Positions 34,708 to 44,201 are shown, numbered from the stretch's first letter. The stretch: DNA of 64,000 bases from RUG13409 sp045546135 (GCA_045546135.1 JAZQCD010000009.1:62001-126000); one strand, 5' to 3'. Notes: generated by a model from the letters alone, not told the origin. Numbers and translations: made by a program.

Positions 34708-36228
34708 ATGGAAAGTTTTATTGAGAAGGTCGAAAGTATAAACGGTTCCGTCAACGGAGTCGTATGGGGATGGCCGGCGCTCATCCTTCTTGGGTTCGTA
34801 GGTATACTTATGACCTGCATGACCGGGTTCTTCCAGATAAGCCATTTCGGTCACTGGATGAAGCACACCATAGGAGCTATCTTTAGGGACAAACATGTTA
34901 CAGGGCATACGGCTGACAGGACTATATCCCAGTTTCAGTCCCTTTGCACAGCCCTTGCTGCAACTGTCGGTACAGGCAACATAGTCGGTGTTGCAGGAGC
35001 TATAGCAGCAGGAGGCCCGGGAGCAGTCTTTTGGATGTGGCTCATAGCTTTCTTTGGTATGATGACCAACTACTCCGAAAACGTTTTGGGCATACTTTAT
35101 CGCCGCAAAGATGAAAAGGGCGAATGGCACGGCGGCGCCATGTACTATTTAAGGGACGGCCTCGGATCTAAAAAAGGAATGAAGGGCGTAGGCGCTGTTC
35201 TTGCAGTACTCTTCAGCTTCTTCTGCTTCCTTGCATCCTTTGGTATAGGAAACATGAGCCAGGTCAATTCCATGGTAACGAACGTTGAGAACGCCTTCGG
35301 TGTTCCTAAATACATAACAGGTATAGTCTTGGTCATTGCAGTTGGTGCTGTCATCATAGGTGGTCTTAAGAGGGTAGCTGCTATAACAGAAAAACTGGTG
35401 CCCTTCATGGTCATCCTTTACTTTATAGGCACCTTCGTCATAATCGGACTCCATGTAAAAGAGATACCTGCAATATTCGGATCTATCTTTAAGTGCGCAT
35501 TTTCCGTTAAAGCTGCTGTAGGCGGCGGCATAGGAGCAGGCATCGCAGAAGCAATGAAATGGGGCTTCAAGAGAGGAGTCTTTTCCAACGAGGCAGGACT
35601 TGGTTCATCAGTCATGGTCCACTCAAGTTCCAATGTAAAGGAACCTGTACGCCAGGGCATGTGGGGTATATTCGAGGTATTTGCAGATACCATCATAGTC
35701 TGCACCCTTACAGCGCTGACCATACTTGGTTCCGGTGTCATTGACCTTGCTACAGGCGAAGTTTCAGCAGCAGGTGCTGAGATAGCTTCGTCTACATATA
35801 TGAGCTATGCATTCTCTCAGGTATTTGGAAAGGTGGGAGCCGGTTTTATCGCAGTAGCAATACTTCTGTTCGCATACTCTACAGTACTTGGCTGGAGCCA
35901 TTACGGAGCAACGGCATGCCATTATCTCTTTGGAGACAAGTCAGTGCTTCCGTATAGACTTGCATTCGTGGTCGTCGTATTCCTTGGCTCCATAATGGAG
36001 GCTCAGCTTGCATGGGATATTTCCGACACCTTCAACGGTCTCATGATGATACCGAACCTCATCGGTGTCCTTGTACTTAGCCCAATGGTCATGAAGTGCA
36101 CAAAGAATTACGTGGACAGAAAACTTCACGGGAAAGATATAGAGCCTATGCTCTCAGTATTTCCTGACATCCAGGCAAAGGAAGCCGAAGAGATAAGGAA
36201 TGCGAAGACTGAAGAAGAAGCTGAATAG
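34708..36228 (+). CDS. sodium:alanine/glycine symporter, AGCS family
   Basis: 506 residues with about eleven membrane helices. The AGCS signature is clear: QSLCTALAATVGTGNIVGVA, GPGAVFWMWLIAFFGM and RGVFSNEAGLGSSVMVHSSS. Imports alanine or glycine (some members glutamine) with Na+. AGGAGGAG precedes the ATG. Preceded by its own promoter and the terminator-like leader; followed by the lysine riboswitch unit, with only a weak AT hairpin between. Confidence 0.93.
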   Translation: MESFIEKVESINGSVNGVVWGWPALILLGFVGILMTCMTGFFQISHFGHWMKHTIGAIFRDKHVTGHTADRTISQFQSLCTALAATVGTGNIVGVAGAIAAGGPGAVFWMWLIAFFGMMTNYSENVLGILYRRKDEKGEWHGGAMYYLRDGLGSKKGMKGVGAVLAVLFSFFCFLASFGIGNMSQVNSMVTNVENAFGVPKYITGIVLVIAVGAVIIGGLKRVAAITEKLVPFMVILYFIGTFVIIGLHVKEIPAIFGSIFKCAFSVKAAVGGGIGAGIAEAMKWGFKRGVFSNEAGLGSSVMVHSSSNVKEPVRQGMWGIFEVFADTIIVCTLTALTILGSGVIDLATGEVSAAGAEIASSTYMSYAFSQVFGKVGAGFIAVAILLFAYSTVLGWSHYGATACHYLFGDKSVLPYRLAFVVVVFLGSIMEAQLAWDISDTFNGLMMIPNLIGVLVLSPMVMKCTKNYVDRKLHGKDIEPMLSVFPDIQAKEAEEIRNAKTEEEAE

Positions 36229-36301
36229 GTGCAGTATTTATAAAAAATACAGAACTTATTCACATTTATCGCGGTTTTTTGAAAAAATATACAAAAAATA
36301 C

Positions 36302-36330
36302 TTGACACGATCTTTAGTGTGAGTTAGAGT
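36302..36330 (+). promoter_or_regulatory. predicted promoter of the lysine riboswitch operon
   Basis: TTGACA (36302-36307), 17-base spacer, TAGAGT (36325-36330), about 20 bases before the riboswitch. Confidence 0.65.
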
Positions 36331-36349
36331 ATCAGCAAATTTAAAAAGT

Positions 36350-36575
36350 CCATGATAGAGGCGCAGCAAACAAGAGTAGCTTTGATCAAAGGCCTAAGGG
36401 AAGGTCCAAAGCGAAAGGGGATGCTGCCGAAGGGGGAATGAATATCCCGTTTCATTCCGACCCTGGGCGAAAGGAAAATATCCTTTCGACTGTCGCATTT
36501 TGCGGAGAGCTATCTGATGAATACATATCCTTTTGGTTTATGTCGAGTCATGATAGGTCATGGCTCGATTTTTTT
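36350..36575 (+). promoter_or_regulatory. lysine riboswitch (L box) with terminator
   Basis: Conserved L-box blocks in order: GATAGAGGCGCAGC, AAGAGTAGC, GCGAAAGGGG, CTGCCGAAG, CTGGGCGAAAGG, GACTGTCGC, and the closing GCGGAGAGCTATC (to 36514). An intrinsic terminator follows: TCGAGTCATG (36543-36552) with CATGGCTCGA (36559-36568), then T7. Lysine should turn the downstream transporter off, so its substrate is most likely lysine. Confidence 0.95.
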
Positions 36576-36597
36576 AAGCTTAAAAGGAGAAAGAAAA

Positions 36598-37449
36598 ATG
36601 AAAAGATTATTTGCAGTAGTAATGGCCATCGCAATGATGTTGTCAATGGCAGCATGCGGAAAAGGCGGAAATGAAGAAGCAGTCATCCCCGGACTTGAAG
36701 ACGGAGTTTTGACTGTAGCAATGGAGTGCGCTTATGCTCCATACAACTGGGCACAGACAGATGATTCCAACGGCGCAGTACCGATCAAGGACAGCCCCTT
36801 CTTTGCAAACGGCTACGACGTCATGATGGCAAAGGCCATCTGTGAAGCCAACGGATGGGAACTTGAGATAGTTCAGACAGACTGGGATTCACTGATCCCC
36901 GGCGTTGTATCAGGTCTTTATGATGCCACTATAGCAGGCCAGTCCATGACGAGCGAGAGAATGGAAACTGTCGATTTTGCAGGACCTTACCTCTACGCAT
37001 CCATCGTATGCCTTGCAAGAAGCGACAGCAGATTTGCAAGTGCCAAGGGACTTGCAGACCTTGCAGGCGGCAGCTGCACCAGCCAGTCAGGAACCATCTG
37101 GTATGATACATGCCTTCCTCAGATAGCAAATGCAGACATTCTTGCGCCGACAGAATCAGCTCCTGCCATGCTCATGGCAGTTGCATCCAACCCTGATATC
37201 TTCGTATGCACAGACAGACCGACAGCTCAGGGCGCTCTTATCGCTTATCCGGAACTCGTACTTCTTGACTTCTCAGAAAGCGGTGATGACTTCTCCGTAT
37301 CCGATGAAGAAGTCAATATAGGTATTGCAGTTCAGAAGGGCAACAGTGCTCTTGTAGATGCCATCAACTCCTATGTGGGCACACTTACTGTTGATGACTT
37401 CAACAGACTCATGGATCAGGCTGTAGCAATTCAGCCTTTGAGCGAGTAA
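36598..37449 (+). CDS. lysine (basic amino acid) ABC transporter substrate-binding lipoprotein
   Basis: 283 residues from the ATG at 36598, which has AAGGAGA; an upstream in-frame ATG at 36517 lies inside the riboswitch terminator. Lipobox MAAC (Cys20), then an SBP_bac_3 fold: LTVAMECAYAPYNW, NGYDVMMAKAICEANG, VQTDWDSLIPGVVSGLYDA. Binds its amino acid outside the membrane. Control by the lysine riboswitch points to lysine. A short hairpin follows before the permease. Confidence 0.9.
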   Translation: MKRLFAVVMAIAMMLSMAACGKGGNEEAVIPGLEDGVLTVAMECAYAPYNWAQTDDSNGAVPIKDSPFFANGYDVMMAKAICEANGWELEIVQTDWDSLIPGVVSGLYDATIAGQSMTSERMETVDFAGPYLYASIVCLARSDSRFASAKGLADLAGGSCTSQSGTIWYDTCLPQIANADILAPTESAPAMLMAVASNPDIFVCTDRPTAQGALIAYPELVLLDFSESGDDFSVSDEEVNIGIAVQKGNSALVDAINSYVGTLTVDDFNRLMDQAVAIQPLSE

Positions 37450-37484
37450 TTTAGATCTTTTGCTGATACTTTTATAAAACTATG

Positions 37485-37516
37485 AGCCCGGCAGCGGCGA
37501 AAGCTGATGCCGGGCT
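37485..37516 (+). other. intercistronic hairpin between binding protein and permease
   Basis: AGCCCGGCA (37485-37493) pairs with TGCCGGGCT (37508-37516), with no T-run. Probably protects or limits the transcript so that the binding protein is made in excess. Confidence 0.6.
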
Positions 37517-37536
37517 TGTCCCTTGAGGAGGACATT

Positions 37537-38406
37537 ATGTTTTCACAGCTTATTGCTGATATAGTAAGTCTTTGGACAAAATACAGCGGTGCATATTTAA
37601 ACGGCATTAAGAACACTCTGCTTCTTGCCGTTTCTGCAACTGCAATCGGATGTCTCATAGGCTTTATCTGCGGTATACTTCAAACCATACCCTGCAGCAA
37701 AACAGACAATATAATAAAGAGGATACTGCTTGGTTTTTTAAGAGTGGTGATCAGGGTCTACGTGGAGGTCTTCAGAGGCACTCCCATGATACTTCAGGCT
37801 GTGTTCATCTATTACGGCGTACCCTACTTTTTCGGGCATGTTTTTAAGAGTATATGGGCAGTGAGTCTCATAGTCGTATCCATCAATACGGGTGCATATA
37901 TGGCTGAGTCCGTAAGGGGAGGCATCCTCTCCATAGATCCCGGCCAGACAGAAGGCGCAAAGGCTATAGGTATGAATCATTTCCAGACCATGCTCTATGT
38001 CATCCTTCCTCAGGCTCTTCGCAACATAATGCCCCAGATAGGGAACAACTACATCATCAATGTAAAGGATACTTCTGTAATGTTCATAATCGGTTTTTCC
38101 GATTTCTTTTCCATCCACAAGATGGTCAGCGGAGCCATATATAAATACTTCCCCTCTGCAATGATAGAGATGGTAGGATACCTTACACTGACGCTGGTAG
38201 CATCCTTCCTTCTTCGCTGGGTCGAAAAGAAACTGGCAGGTTCTGAGAGTTATGAACTTGCAGCAGGTGACCAGCTGGTAATGGCTGCAGGCACTTACAA
38301 CAGTCCTGCAAAGGGGTCTCCCTTCGATGAACAGAGCAAGGAATTCAGCGCACCCAGATTTGAAATAGAAAAGGATAGTGAAGCAGGAGAGGAGGCATCA
38401 AGATGA
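37537..38406 (+). CDS. lysine ABC transporter permease
   Basis: 289 residues from the ATG at 37537 behind GAGGAGGA; the ATG at 37507 lies in the hairpin. HisM/ArtQ-type polar amino acid permease: about five helices and the EAA loop (GAKAIGMNHFQTMLYVILPQ). The C-terminal ~60 residues after the last helix form an unusual soluble tail (SPFDEQSKEF, EKDSEAGEE). Overlaps the ATPase gene by four bases (ATGA). Confidence 0.9.
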   Translation: MFSQLIADIVSLWTKYSGAYLNGIKNTLLLAVSATAIGCLIGFICGILQTIPCSKTDNIIKRILLGFLRVVIRVYVEVFRGTPMILQAVFIYYGVPYFFGHVFKSIWAVSLIVVSINTGAYMAESVRGGILSIDPGQTEGAKAIGMNHFQTMLYVILPQALRNIMPQIGNNYIINVKDTSVMFIIGFSDFFSIHKMVSGAIYKYFPSAMIEMVGYLTLTLVASFLLRWVEKKLAGSESYELAAGDQLVMAAGTYNSPAKGSPFDEQSKEFSAPRFEIEKDSEAGEEASR

Positions 38407-39137
38407 GCGAGCAGATATTAGAAGTACGCCACCTTTCCAAATTCTTTGGAAAAAACGAAGTTCTGAAAGATATAGATTTCAACGTAAACACCGGTGATGT
38501 GACCAGCATAATCGGAGCATCCGGCAGCGGAAAATCAACTCTTCTTCGCTGCATCAACCTGCTTGAAACACCCAGCAGCGGTGAGATACTCTATCACGGA
38601 AAAGATGTGACCAAAGGAGGCATCAGCCAAAGTGCCTACAGAGCAAAGGTCGGTATGGTGTTTCAGAGCTTCAATCTCTTTAATAATATGACGGTCCTTG
38701 ATAACTGCATCATAGGGCAGCAAAGAGTCCTCAAGATATCAAAGGAAGAAGCAAAAGAAACTGCCATGAACTACCTTGGTAAGGTAGGGATGACGCCCTA
38801 TATAAATGCATATCCAAGGCAGATATCGGGAGGTCAGAAACAAAGAGTAGCCATAGCAAGAGCTCTTTCCATGAATCCTGAGATACTGCTTTTTGACGAA
38901 CCTACATCGGCTCTTGATCCTGAGATGGTAGGAGAAGTATTGTCTGTAATGAGATCCCTCGCAGAAGAAGGTATGACCATGCTCGTTGTGACCCATGAAA
39001 TGGGATTTGCCAGGGATGTCAGCTCCCATGTGGTATACATGGCGGACGGAGTCATAGTTGAAGAAGGATCTCCAAAGGACATCATGGTAGATCCACAGAA
39101 TCCAAGGACGAGAGAGTTCTTATCAAGATTTCTTTAG
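38403..39137 (+). CDS. lysine ABC transporter ATP-binding protein
   Basis: 244 residues, standard for GlnQ/HisP-type ATPases. Walker A GASGSGKST, signature ISGGQKQRVAIARAL, Walker B LLFDEPTSALDPEM, and the His switch VVTHEMGFA. Starts inside the permease stop. Third gene of the lysine-riboswitch operon. The spacer after it up to the next gene (139 bases) contains no strong terminator. Confidence 0.92.
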   Translation: MSEQILEVRHLSKFFGKNEVLKDIDFNVNTGDVTSIIGASGSGKSTLLRCINLLETPSSGEILYHGKDVTKGGISQSAYRAKVGMVFQSFNLFNNMTVLDNCIIGQQRVLKISKEEAKETAMNYLGKVGMTPYINAYPRQISGGQKQRVAIARALSMNPEILLFDEPTSALDPEMVGEVLSVMRSLAEEGMTMLVVTHEMGFARDVSSHVVYMADGVIVEEGSPKDIMVDPQNPRTREFLSRFL

Positions 39138-39276
39138 TACAAAGGCAGCAACGCTAAACAAAACAGTATAGATCATATGTTTGAAGAGATCCTGTCTTGG
39201 GGGTCTCTTCATATTTTTATATTTTGGAGTATAATCATATATTATTGATCGCAGACCATTACGGGATAGTAAGATA

Positions 39277-39888
39277 ATGAACAGCAGAAACAAAAAAACA
39301 TATTCAATGGTACTTACGGCTATGCTCCTTGCGGTAGGCCTTATACTCCCATTTATAACGGGAAACATACAGACCATAGCAAAGATCATAAGTCCCCTTC
39401 ATATACCTGTCCTCATATGCGGACTTTGCTGCGGATGGAAGTGGGGCCTTGGACTTGGTATGATCCTTCCGCTTTTCAGGAGCCTTCTTTTCAGCATACC
39501 GGTCTTTCCTACATCAGCGGTTCCAATGGTGTTCGAGCTTGGTGCTTATGGTCTTCTTACGGGCATGATATATGAAGGTCTTTTAAAGAAAAAAAGCAGT
39601 TCAAAAGGGCGTGATGCAACAGCTGCAGATGGAAATCACCTGCCCATGATCCTCCTTTCCCTTCTGACCGCCATGATAGTCGGTAGGTTCATAGGAGGCG
39701 GAGCAAAGGCTTTATTCCTGGCTTTGGGTATCATAGGTACTAAATCGCCCTTTACTTTTAGTGCCTTCTTTACGAGCTATTTTGTATCGACAGCTCCCGG
39801 AGCTTTGATACACATCATTCTCATACCCTTGGTAGTCATAGCTTTAGAAAAAGCAAAGCTATCCCCAATGCTGATGCATAGGCAGTGA
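39277..39888 (+). CDS. ECF transporter S component, substrate unknown
   Basis: 203 residues, about six membrane helices, with the pattern ISPLHIPVLICGLCCGWKWG and VPMVFELGAYGLLTGM typical of ECF-type vitamin S components. A charged loop of ~20 residues (KKKSSSKGRDATAADG) interrupts the middle. No riboswitch precedes it, so the vitamin cannot be named. It must share an ECF module encoded elsewhere. No strong ribosome site is visible before the ATG. Terminator follows. Confidence 0.85.
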   Translation: MNSRNKKTYSMVLTAMLLAVGLILPFITGNIQTIAKIISPLHIPVLICGLCCGWKWGLGLGMILPLFRSLLFSIPVFPTSAVPMVFELGAYGLLTGMIYEGLLKKKSSSKGRDATAADGNHLPMILLSLLTAMIVGRFIGGGAKALFLALGIIGTKSPFTFSAFFTSYFVSTAPGALIHIILIPLVVIALEKAKLSPMLMHRQ

Positions 39889-39914
39889 AGTTTAAAGAAC
39901 TATTTCCGTATAAA

Positions 39915-39947
39915 AAGGACACGCCTTAGTTTGCGTGTCCTTATCTT
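39915..39947. terminator. bidirectional terminator, ECF S component / larC
   Basis: AAGGACACGC/GCGTGTCCTT with an 8-base loop; A-run before and T-rich run after serve both converging genes. Confidence 0.85.
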
Positions 39948-39970
39948 TTCTGATCATTCGTAGGGGATCC

Positions 39971-41236
39971 TTATTCAATATTCTTCAGGATCTCGCTTAT
40001 ACTGATGCCCTTTTCATCGGCTATCCTGCTAAGATCGTCATATTCGTATTTAGTTCTTACTGTTCCGTAGCCTTTGGATACTTTTCTTCTTATGATGCCG
40101 TAGGGTGTATCCACATTTTCTATTTCTCTTTCGAGAACGTAACGGTCAAGATCATGCCAGCGTATGCCTATGGTAGTTGTATGTTTAAAGATGAGCTCGG
40201 CCATTTTCAACCTGTCTTCCGGTCTGCACAAGGTCACAAAAAGCAGTCCTGTGCGGCCTTTTTTCATGGATACGGGAACTGTATAAACATCGAGAGCCCC
40301 GCCCTCCATTATCTTTTGAGCAGCAAAGGAAGCTGCTTCCGCCGTCATATCATCTATGGTGCACATGAGCTCTGTTATGACATCTGTCTTTCCCTCGGTC
40401 TCACCTATCATAGCCCTTATACAGTTGGCCCACTCGAGGTCTTTCGTCCCCATGCCGTAGCCTATGGCACTTGTCCTCATGACAGGCATTTCGCCGAAAT
40501 CATCTGCAAAATACTTAAGGATAGCAGCTCCTGTAGGAGTACAAAGCTCAGTCTTTATGCCGTTTGAATAGCTGGGTATACCTTGAAGAAGGTAGGCAGT
40601 TGCCGGTGCAGGGACCGGCAGTATGCCGTGAGCACATTTGACTGTGCCGCTGCCCGTGTTGACAGTAGATGCAATGATCCTGTCAGGTGCTATCTCGTTT
40701 ATGAGCATGCATACAGCAGTTACGTCGGCTATTGCATCCATAGTGCCTACTTCGTGGAAGTGTATCTCGTCTACAGTAGTCCCGTGTACATGGCTTTCTG
40801 CTTCAGCTAAAAGCCCGTAAACACCCAAAATGTCTTTCTTTACTTTGTCCGGCACATGGAGGTGGTCTGCTACTACGTGCTTTATTTGATCCATGCCGTG
40901 ATGTTCATGGACATATTCCTTTCCGTCCTCACCAACATGCTTGTGACTGTGATGAGCATGAGCCTGCTCATGATGATCTTCTTTATCATGGTTCATTATC
41001 TCTTCTGCTTTTGCGGGAACACCGGGTTCTTCCTCTTGCCCGTTCACCTTTACGGACATATGGGTCCCCTTGATACCGCATTTTACAGAGGTATTTGCCT
41101 CAAATACTATTCCTGGGATGCCGAGGCTGTTGAGTTCTTTTACAAAGGACTCTTTGTCAGGAAGCAGCTCAAGAAGGGCGGCAGTTATCATATCTCCTGC
41201 TGCACCCATTCCGCAATCGAGGTATAGTGTCTTCAT
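39971..41236 (-). CDS. larC: nickel pincer cofactor biosynthesis protein LarC
   Basis: 421 residues from the ATG at 41236, chosen as the family start MKTLYLDCGMGAAGDM; a frame extending to 41287 overlaps the upstream gene. DUF111 family, CTP-dependent nickel insertase that adds Ni to the pyridinium dithiocarboxylate pincer used by lactate racemase and relatives. A His-rich loop (residues ~83-115, HHEQAHAHHSHKH) fits nickel binding. In some bacteria larC is read by frameshift; here one continuous frame. LarB, LarE and LarA are absent from the window. Confidence 0.92.
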   Translation of the reverse strand: MKTLYLDCGMGAAGDMITAALLELLPDKESFVKELNSLGIPGIVFEANTSVKCGIKGTHMSVKVNGQEEEPGVPAKAEEIMNHDKEDHHEQAHAHHSHKHVGEDGKEYVHEHHGMDQIKHVVADHLHVPDKVKKDILGVYGLLAEAESHVHGTTVDEIHFHEVGTMDAIADVTAVCMLINEIAPDRIIASTVNTGSGTVKCAHGILPVPAPATAYLLQGIPSYSNGIKTELCTPTGAAILKYFADDFGEMPVMRTSAIGYGMGTKDLEWANCIRAMIGETEGKTDVITELMCTIDDMTAEAASFAAQKIMEGGALDVYTVPVSMKKGRTGLLFVTLCRPEDRLKMAELIFKHTTTIGIRWHDLDRYVLEREIENVDTPYGIIRRKVSKGYGTVRTKYEYDDLSRIADEKGISISEILKNIE

Positions 41237-41252
41237 AGTTTTTCTCTCTTTT

Positions 41253-42341
41253 TTATCGTTTATCTTCGTTATACAGCACGGCTCCAAAGAATGTGGCCGT
41301 AGACTGTCCGTTTATATATTTCATTGCGGCTTTCCTTGACAGCTCAAGCACATTGAATCCATAACCTTCTATGGAGTGATGGAGAGTATCAGGGAATCTG
41401 CAGGGCTTACCTGGGTAAGAGCATTTTTTGCATCTGTCGCAGGATTCATTTGAAAGGATCTGAAAAGACTTAAGAAGGTCTTTTAGTTTATCATCCAGCT
41501 TTCTGTCCTGTTTCTTAAAGTCGGACATGGTCCTTGCCATTTCTTCAAGGTCCATGGTGTCAGCTAGTACATATGCCTTGGAAAAGAGCATCATGTGGCT
41601 GTATTTAAGGACCCTTTCTTTGCATTCTGCAACTGTCCCTACGGCAGGCGGGCATGCCCATGTCCTTCCGTACTGCCTGCAGCTGTTCTTCTCGCATTGG
41701 GTCCTGACTTCGTCGTGGAAATCAAGTTCTGATGTCTTTATGACTCTGCATTCCTGAAAACCTGCTTCAAAGAGTATGTGCTGAAGCTTTGATGAAAGAT
41801 CGCCAAAGCATTCCTTTGTCTCTTTTTCTTTTTCGTCCCACTTTTTATACAGTTCATCGGCAAAGCGGCATTTGCAGTAGCTGCATATGAGGCTGTTTTC
41901 TTTGTGGGGGCAGTAATATATATTCTTTCCGTCTTCGACTCTTACAAGGAAATGAACGGAAGATTCAGGATGCATAGGTCTTTCCAGTATGAATGTTAAA
42001 GCCAGGCTGGCATTGACTATATACTTGTGAGCAGGCCTTGCTTCTGCCCAGACTTCATCAAGGTATTCCTCAAGAGAAGACTTTAGTTCTATGACCTTTT
42101 CGCCCTCTATATCACCTTCAAAAAGGGTGAGGACAGCAGGTTTGCCAAAACTAAATCTTCTTCTCTCCTTAGGGGACAGGGTTCCAAGTTCTTCATATTT
42201 ATTTATGGCATCTCTTAGCTCAAGGTGGACGTTTCTGTTATGTTCGTTGACAGGAAGATCCAAAGTATTATTCTCCATGTCTTCCCATTCCTGATCGTCA
42301 TACTGAGAGAGTATATTTTTTGCCAGCTCGTATTTTGTCAT
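41253..42341 (-). CDS. DUF2284 metal-binding protein with extra N-terminal domain
   Basis: 362 residues. The C-terminal half (~185-362) is the DUF2284 predicted metal-binding domain: CEKNSCRQYGRTWACPPAVG and CDRCKKCSYPGKPCRFP give several Cys ligands. The N-terminal half is a separate domain with CPHKENSLICSYCKC, which I cannot name. It lies 16 bases upstream of larC in the same operon, so a role in nickel or corrinoid handling is plausible but unproven. AGGAGC before the ATG at 42341. Confidence 0.8.
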   Translation of the reverse strand: MTKYELAKNILSQYDDQEWEDMENNTLDLPVNEHNRNVHLELRDAINKYEELGTLSPKERRRFSFGKPAVLTLFEGDIEGEKVIELKSSLEEYLDEVWAEARPAHKYIVNASLALTFILERPMHPESSVHFLVRVEDGKNIYYCPHKENSLICSYCKCRFADELYKKWDEKEKETKECFGDLSSKLQHILFEAGFQECRVIKTSELDFHDEVRTQCEKNSCRQYGRTWACPPAVGTVAECKERVLKYSHMMLFSKAYVLADTMDLEEMARTMSDFKKQDRKLDDKLKDLLKSFQILSNESCDRCKKCSYPGKPCRFPDTLHHSIEGYGFNVLELSRKAAMKYINGQSTATFFGAVLYNEDKR

Positions 42342-42449
42342 AGATCTGCTCCTTAGTCTTTCATCAAGAAAATGATACCAAAAAGTATTGATTGGTCAAG
42401 TCAGATATTGATAGCCGGAGATCAAAAAAGGAAATTTTTAATATATATA

Positions 42450-42507
42450 TTGACAATATCGATACTCGATGTTAAAGTGTAGGCGATCAATATCGATATT
42501 CGATATT
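42450..42507 (+). promoter_or_regulatory. promoter with twin operators of the DUF2812/PadR operon
   Basis: TTGACA (42450-42455), 17-base spacer, TAAAGT (42473-42478). An inverted repeat AATATCG-N5-CGATGTT sits in the spacer (42455-42473) and a perfect AATATCG-N5-CGATATT at 42489-42507, 34 bases further. The repeat is probably the site of the PadR protein encoded as the second gene, giving autoregulation. Confidence 0.75.
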
Positions 42508-42562
42508 ATATACGTGTGATAGATTTCTTTCAAAAGATATTATCTGATAAAGGAGAAACCAG

Positions 42563-43885
42563 ATGAATAAGATCAAACATATGCCGCCTTGGATCGGTTA
42601 TACTCATGTGGACGGTCTGGCAAAGCTTCTTGAGGAGCAGGCAGCTGCCGGTTGGCGTTTCAAAGCTTTTCGATTCGGACTGGAATTTGAAAGATCTTTT
42701 CCTGCCGATGAGCATTATGATGTGCAGGTCTTTTCGGGCAATACTGAACTTGATACAAGGCCTGAGCGTGAAACAGAAGAATTCTCCGATTACTGCCTGG
42801 CAGCTGGATGGGAGCTTGTGGACAGCAGCAGAAAATTTACAGTCTTTAGAAGGATCAGAAATGATGCTGTCCCCATTTTTACAGAGGAAGAAAAGCTGGA
42901 GGAAGTTTTTATAGCGGAAAAGGAACTAAGACTATGGTCTTTCATAAGCGCGCTCCTAATAGCCTTTTTGTATGGGATGCAGTTTTCACAGTTCTCCGGA
43001 AGATATCTGTTCAGCAATGAGCTTCTCTTTGCTTTATCATTCATTTTGATCATGGTGATCATCCTGATCGTTAGATTCCCTCTCATATTTTTATGGAAAG
43101 AAAAAAAGAGAAAAGAGCTTGATGAAAAGGGACATGTCTTCTTCGGAGGAAGGTACATGTTCATGACTCTTATATACCTGGTTATTTGGTTGCTGGTATT
43201 TACATATTTATGCCGAGCATTGCTTGGCGGGATAGGACCGGTCTTCTGGATCTATATCGCCGCCATTATACTCCTGACTATAGTTCCCTCGATCTTTAGA
43301 TTATCAAGGGCTGCAAACGAAATGATACAGATATTTGTTCCTTTTGGGGTGATCTTGCTCGTCATAGCTCTGGGGCTTTCAAATGCTGTTTCAGAAGGGA
43401 AAAACAATCCTGCTGCAGATGATGCGTCACTTATGCTCAGCGATATATGCGAGATCAAAGGAGAACTCAATTCCATTGATCTTGCAAAGGATAGCAGTTT
43501 CCTTGGAGAATATGAAATACAGTTTTCCACATATCATGCTCCCGGCTATGATGAGATGAAGGATGAGTGGATAAAAGAGCATGGAGCAGCAGTCCCGGTA
43601 CCACAAGATCCTGACAGCCAAAGCTTCAAACTGGACTTTTACTCATCAAAAAGCAGTTTTCTGATAGATATAATAGAAAATAGAGAGAAAAGGTTCGTAA
43701 AAAGATATTTAAACAGCGCTGAAAATGTTACAAAGGAATGGGGCGCAGATGAAGCTCTTCTCAGAGTAGTAGGCGGCAGTTTTCAATACTATGTCCGCTA
43801 TGATGAAGCCTACCTTCAGATCATATTAGATGAAAGACTGACAGATGAGCAGATCGGTATCGTAAGGGAAAGGCTGGGCATATAG
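42563..43885 (+). CDS. DUF2812 membrane protein
   Basis: 440 residues. N-terminal DUF2812 domain (~1-110; LAKLLEEQAAAGWRFKAFRF, LAAGWELVDSSRKFTVFRR), then about four membrane helices (~130-285) and a C-terminal soluble part (~290-440). DUF2812 genes are known partners of PadR regulators, as here; they often act in envelope stress or drug response, but the mechanism is not known. AAAGGAGAA precedes the ATG. The PadR gene follows after two bases. Confidence 0.85.
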   Translation: MNKIKHMPPWIGYTHVDGLAKLLEEQAAAGWRFKAFRFGLEFERSFPADEHYDVQVFSGNTELDTRPERETEEFSDYCLAAGWELVDSSRKFTVFRRIRNDAVPIFTEEEKLEEVFIAEKELRLWSFISALLIAFLYGMQFSQFSGRYLFSNELLFALSFILIMVIILIVRFPLIFLWKEKKRKELDEKGHVFFGGRYMFMTLIYLVIWLLVFTYLCRALLGGIGPVFWIYIAAIILLTIVPSIFRLSRAANEMIQIFVPFGVILLVIALGLSNAVSEGKNNPAADDASLMLSDICEIKGELNSIDLAKDSSFLGEYEIQFSTYHAPGYDEMKDEWIKEHGAAVPVPQDPDSQSFKLDFYSSKSSFLIDIIENREKRFVKRYLNSAENVTKEWGADEALLRVVGGSFQYYVRYDEAYLQIILDERLTDEQIGIVRERLGI

Positions 43886-43887
43886 CT

Positions 43888-44196
43888 ATGGCAAGAGAAC
43901 AGTTTCAGACATTATCAGAACCCATGTACTACATACTTTTGGCTCTTACGAGAGAAAGAAACGGCGTGGATATCATGGAAAAGGTAAAGGAGATATCAAA
44001 CGGCCGCGTTACTGTAGGTCCCGGGACTCTCTACGCGATGCTTCAAAAATTTGAGTCATCGAGTGTCATAAAGCAGACAAAAAGCGAAGGCCGCCAGAAA
44101 TGGTACATCGCTACTGAGAAGGGCCGAAGGATGCTCGAGGATGAGATACACAGGCTCTACCAAATGCTTGATGATGCAGAGAAGATGAATGATTAA
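43888..44196 (+). CDS. PadR-family transcriptional regulator
   Basis: 102 residues, a compact winged-helix PadR (LSEPMYYILLAL, GPGTLYAMLQKFESSSVI, GRQKWYIATEKGRRML) with a short C-terminal dimer helix. Second gene of its operon, two bases after DUF2812. Likely represses the operon from the twin operators at 42455-42507 and is released by an envelope or drug signal. Confidence 0.92.
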   Translation: MAREQFQTLSEPMYYILLALTRERNGVDIMEKVKEISNGRVTVGPGTLYAMLQKFESSSVIKQTKSEGRQKWYIATEKGRRMLEDEIHRLYQMLDDAEKMND

Positions 44197-44201
44197 GGAT
44201 A

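Noticed and set aside
39971..41287. Programmed frameshift in larC as in some lactobacilli
   Set aside because: The gene is one uninterrupted frame here.
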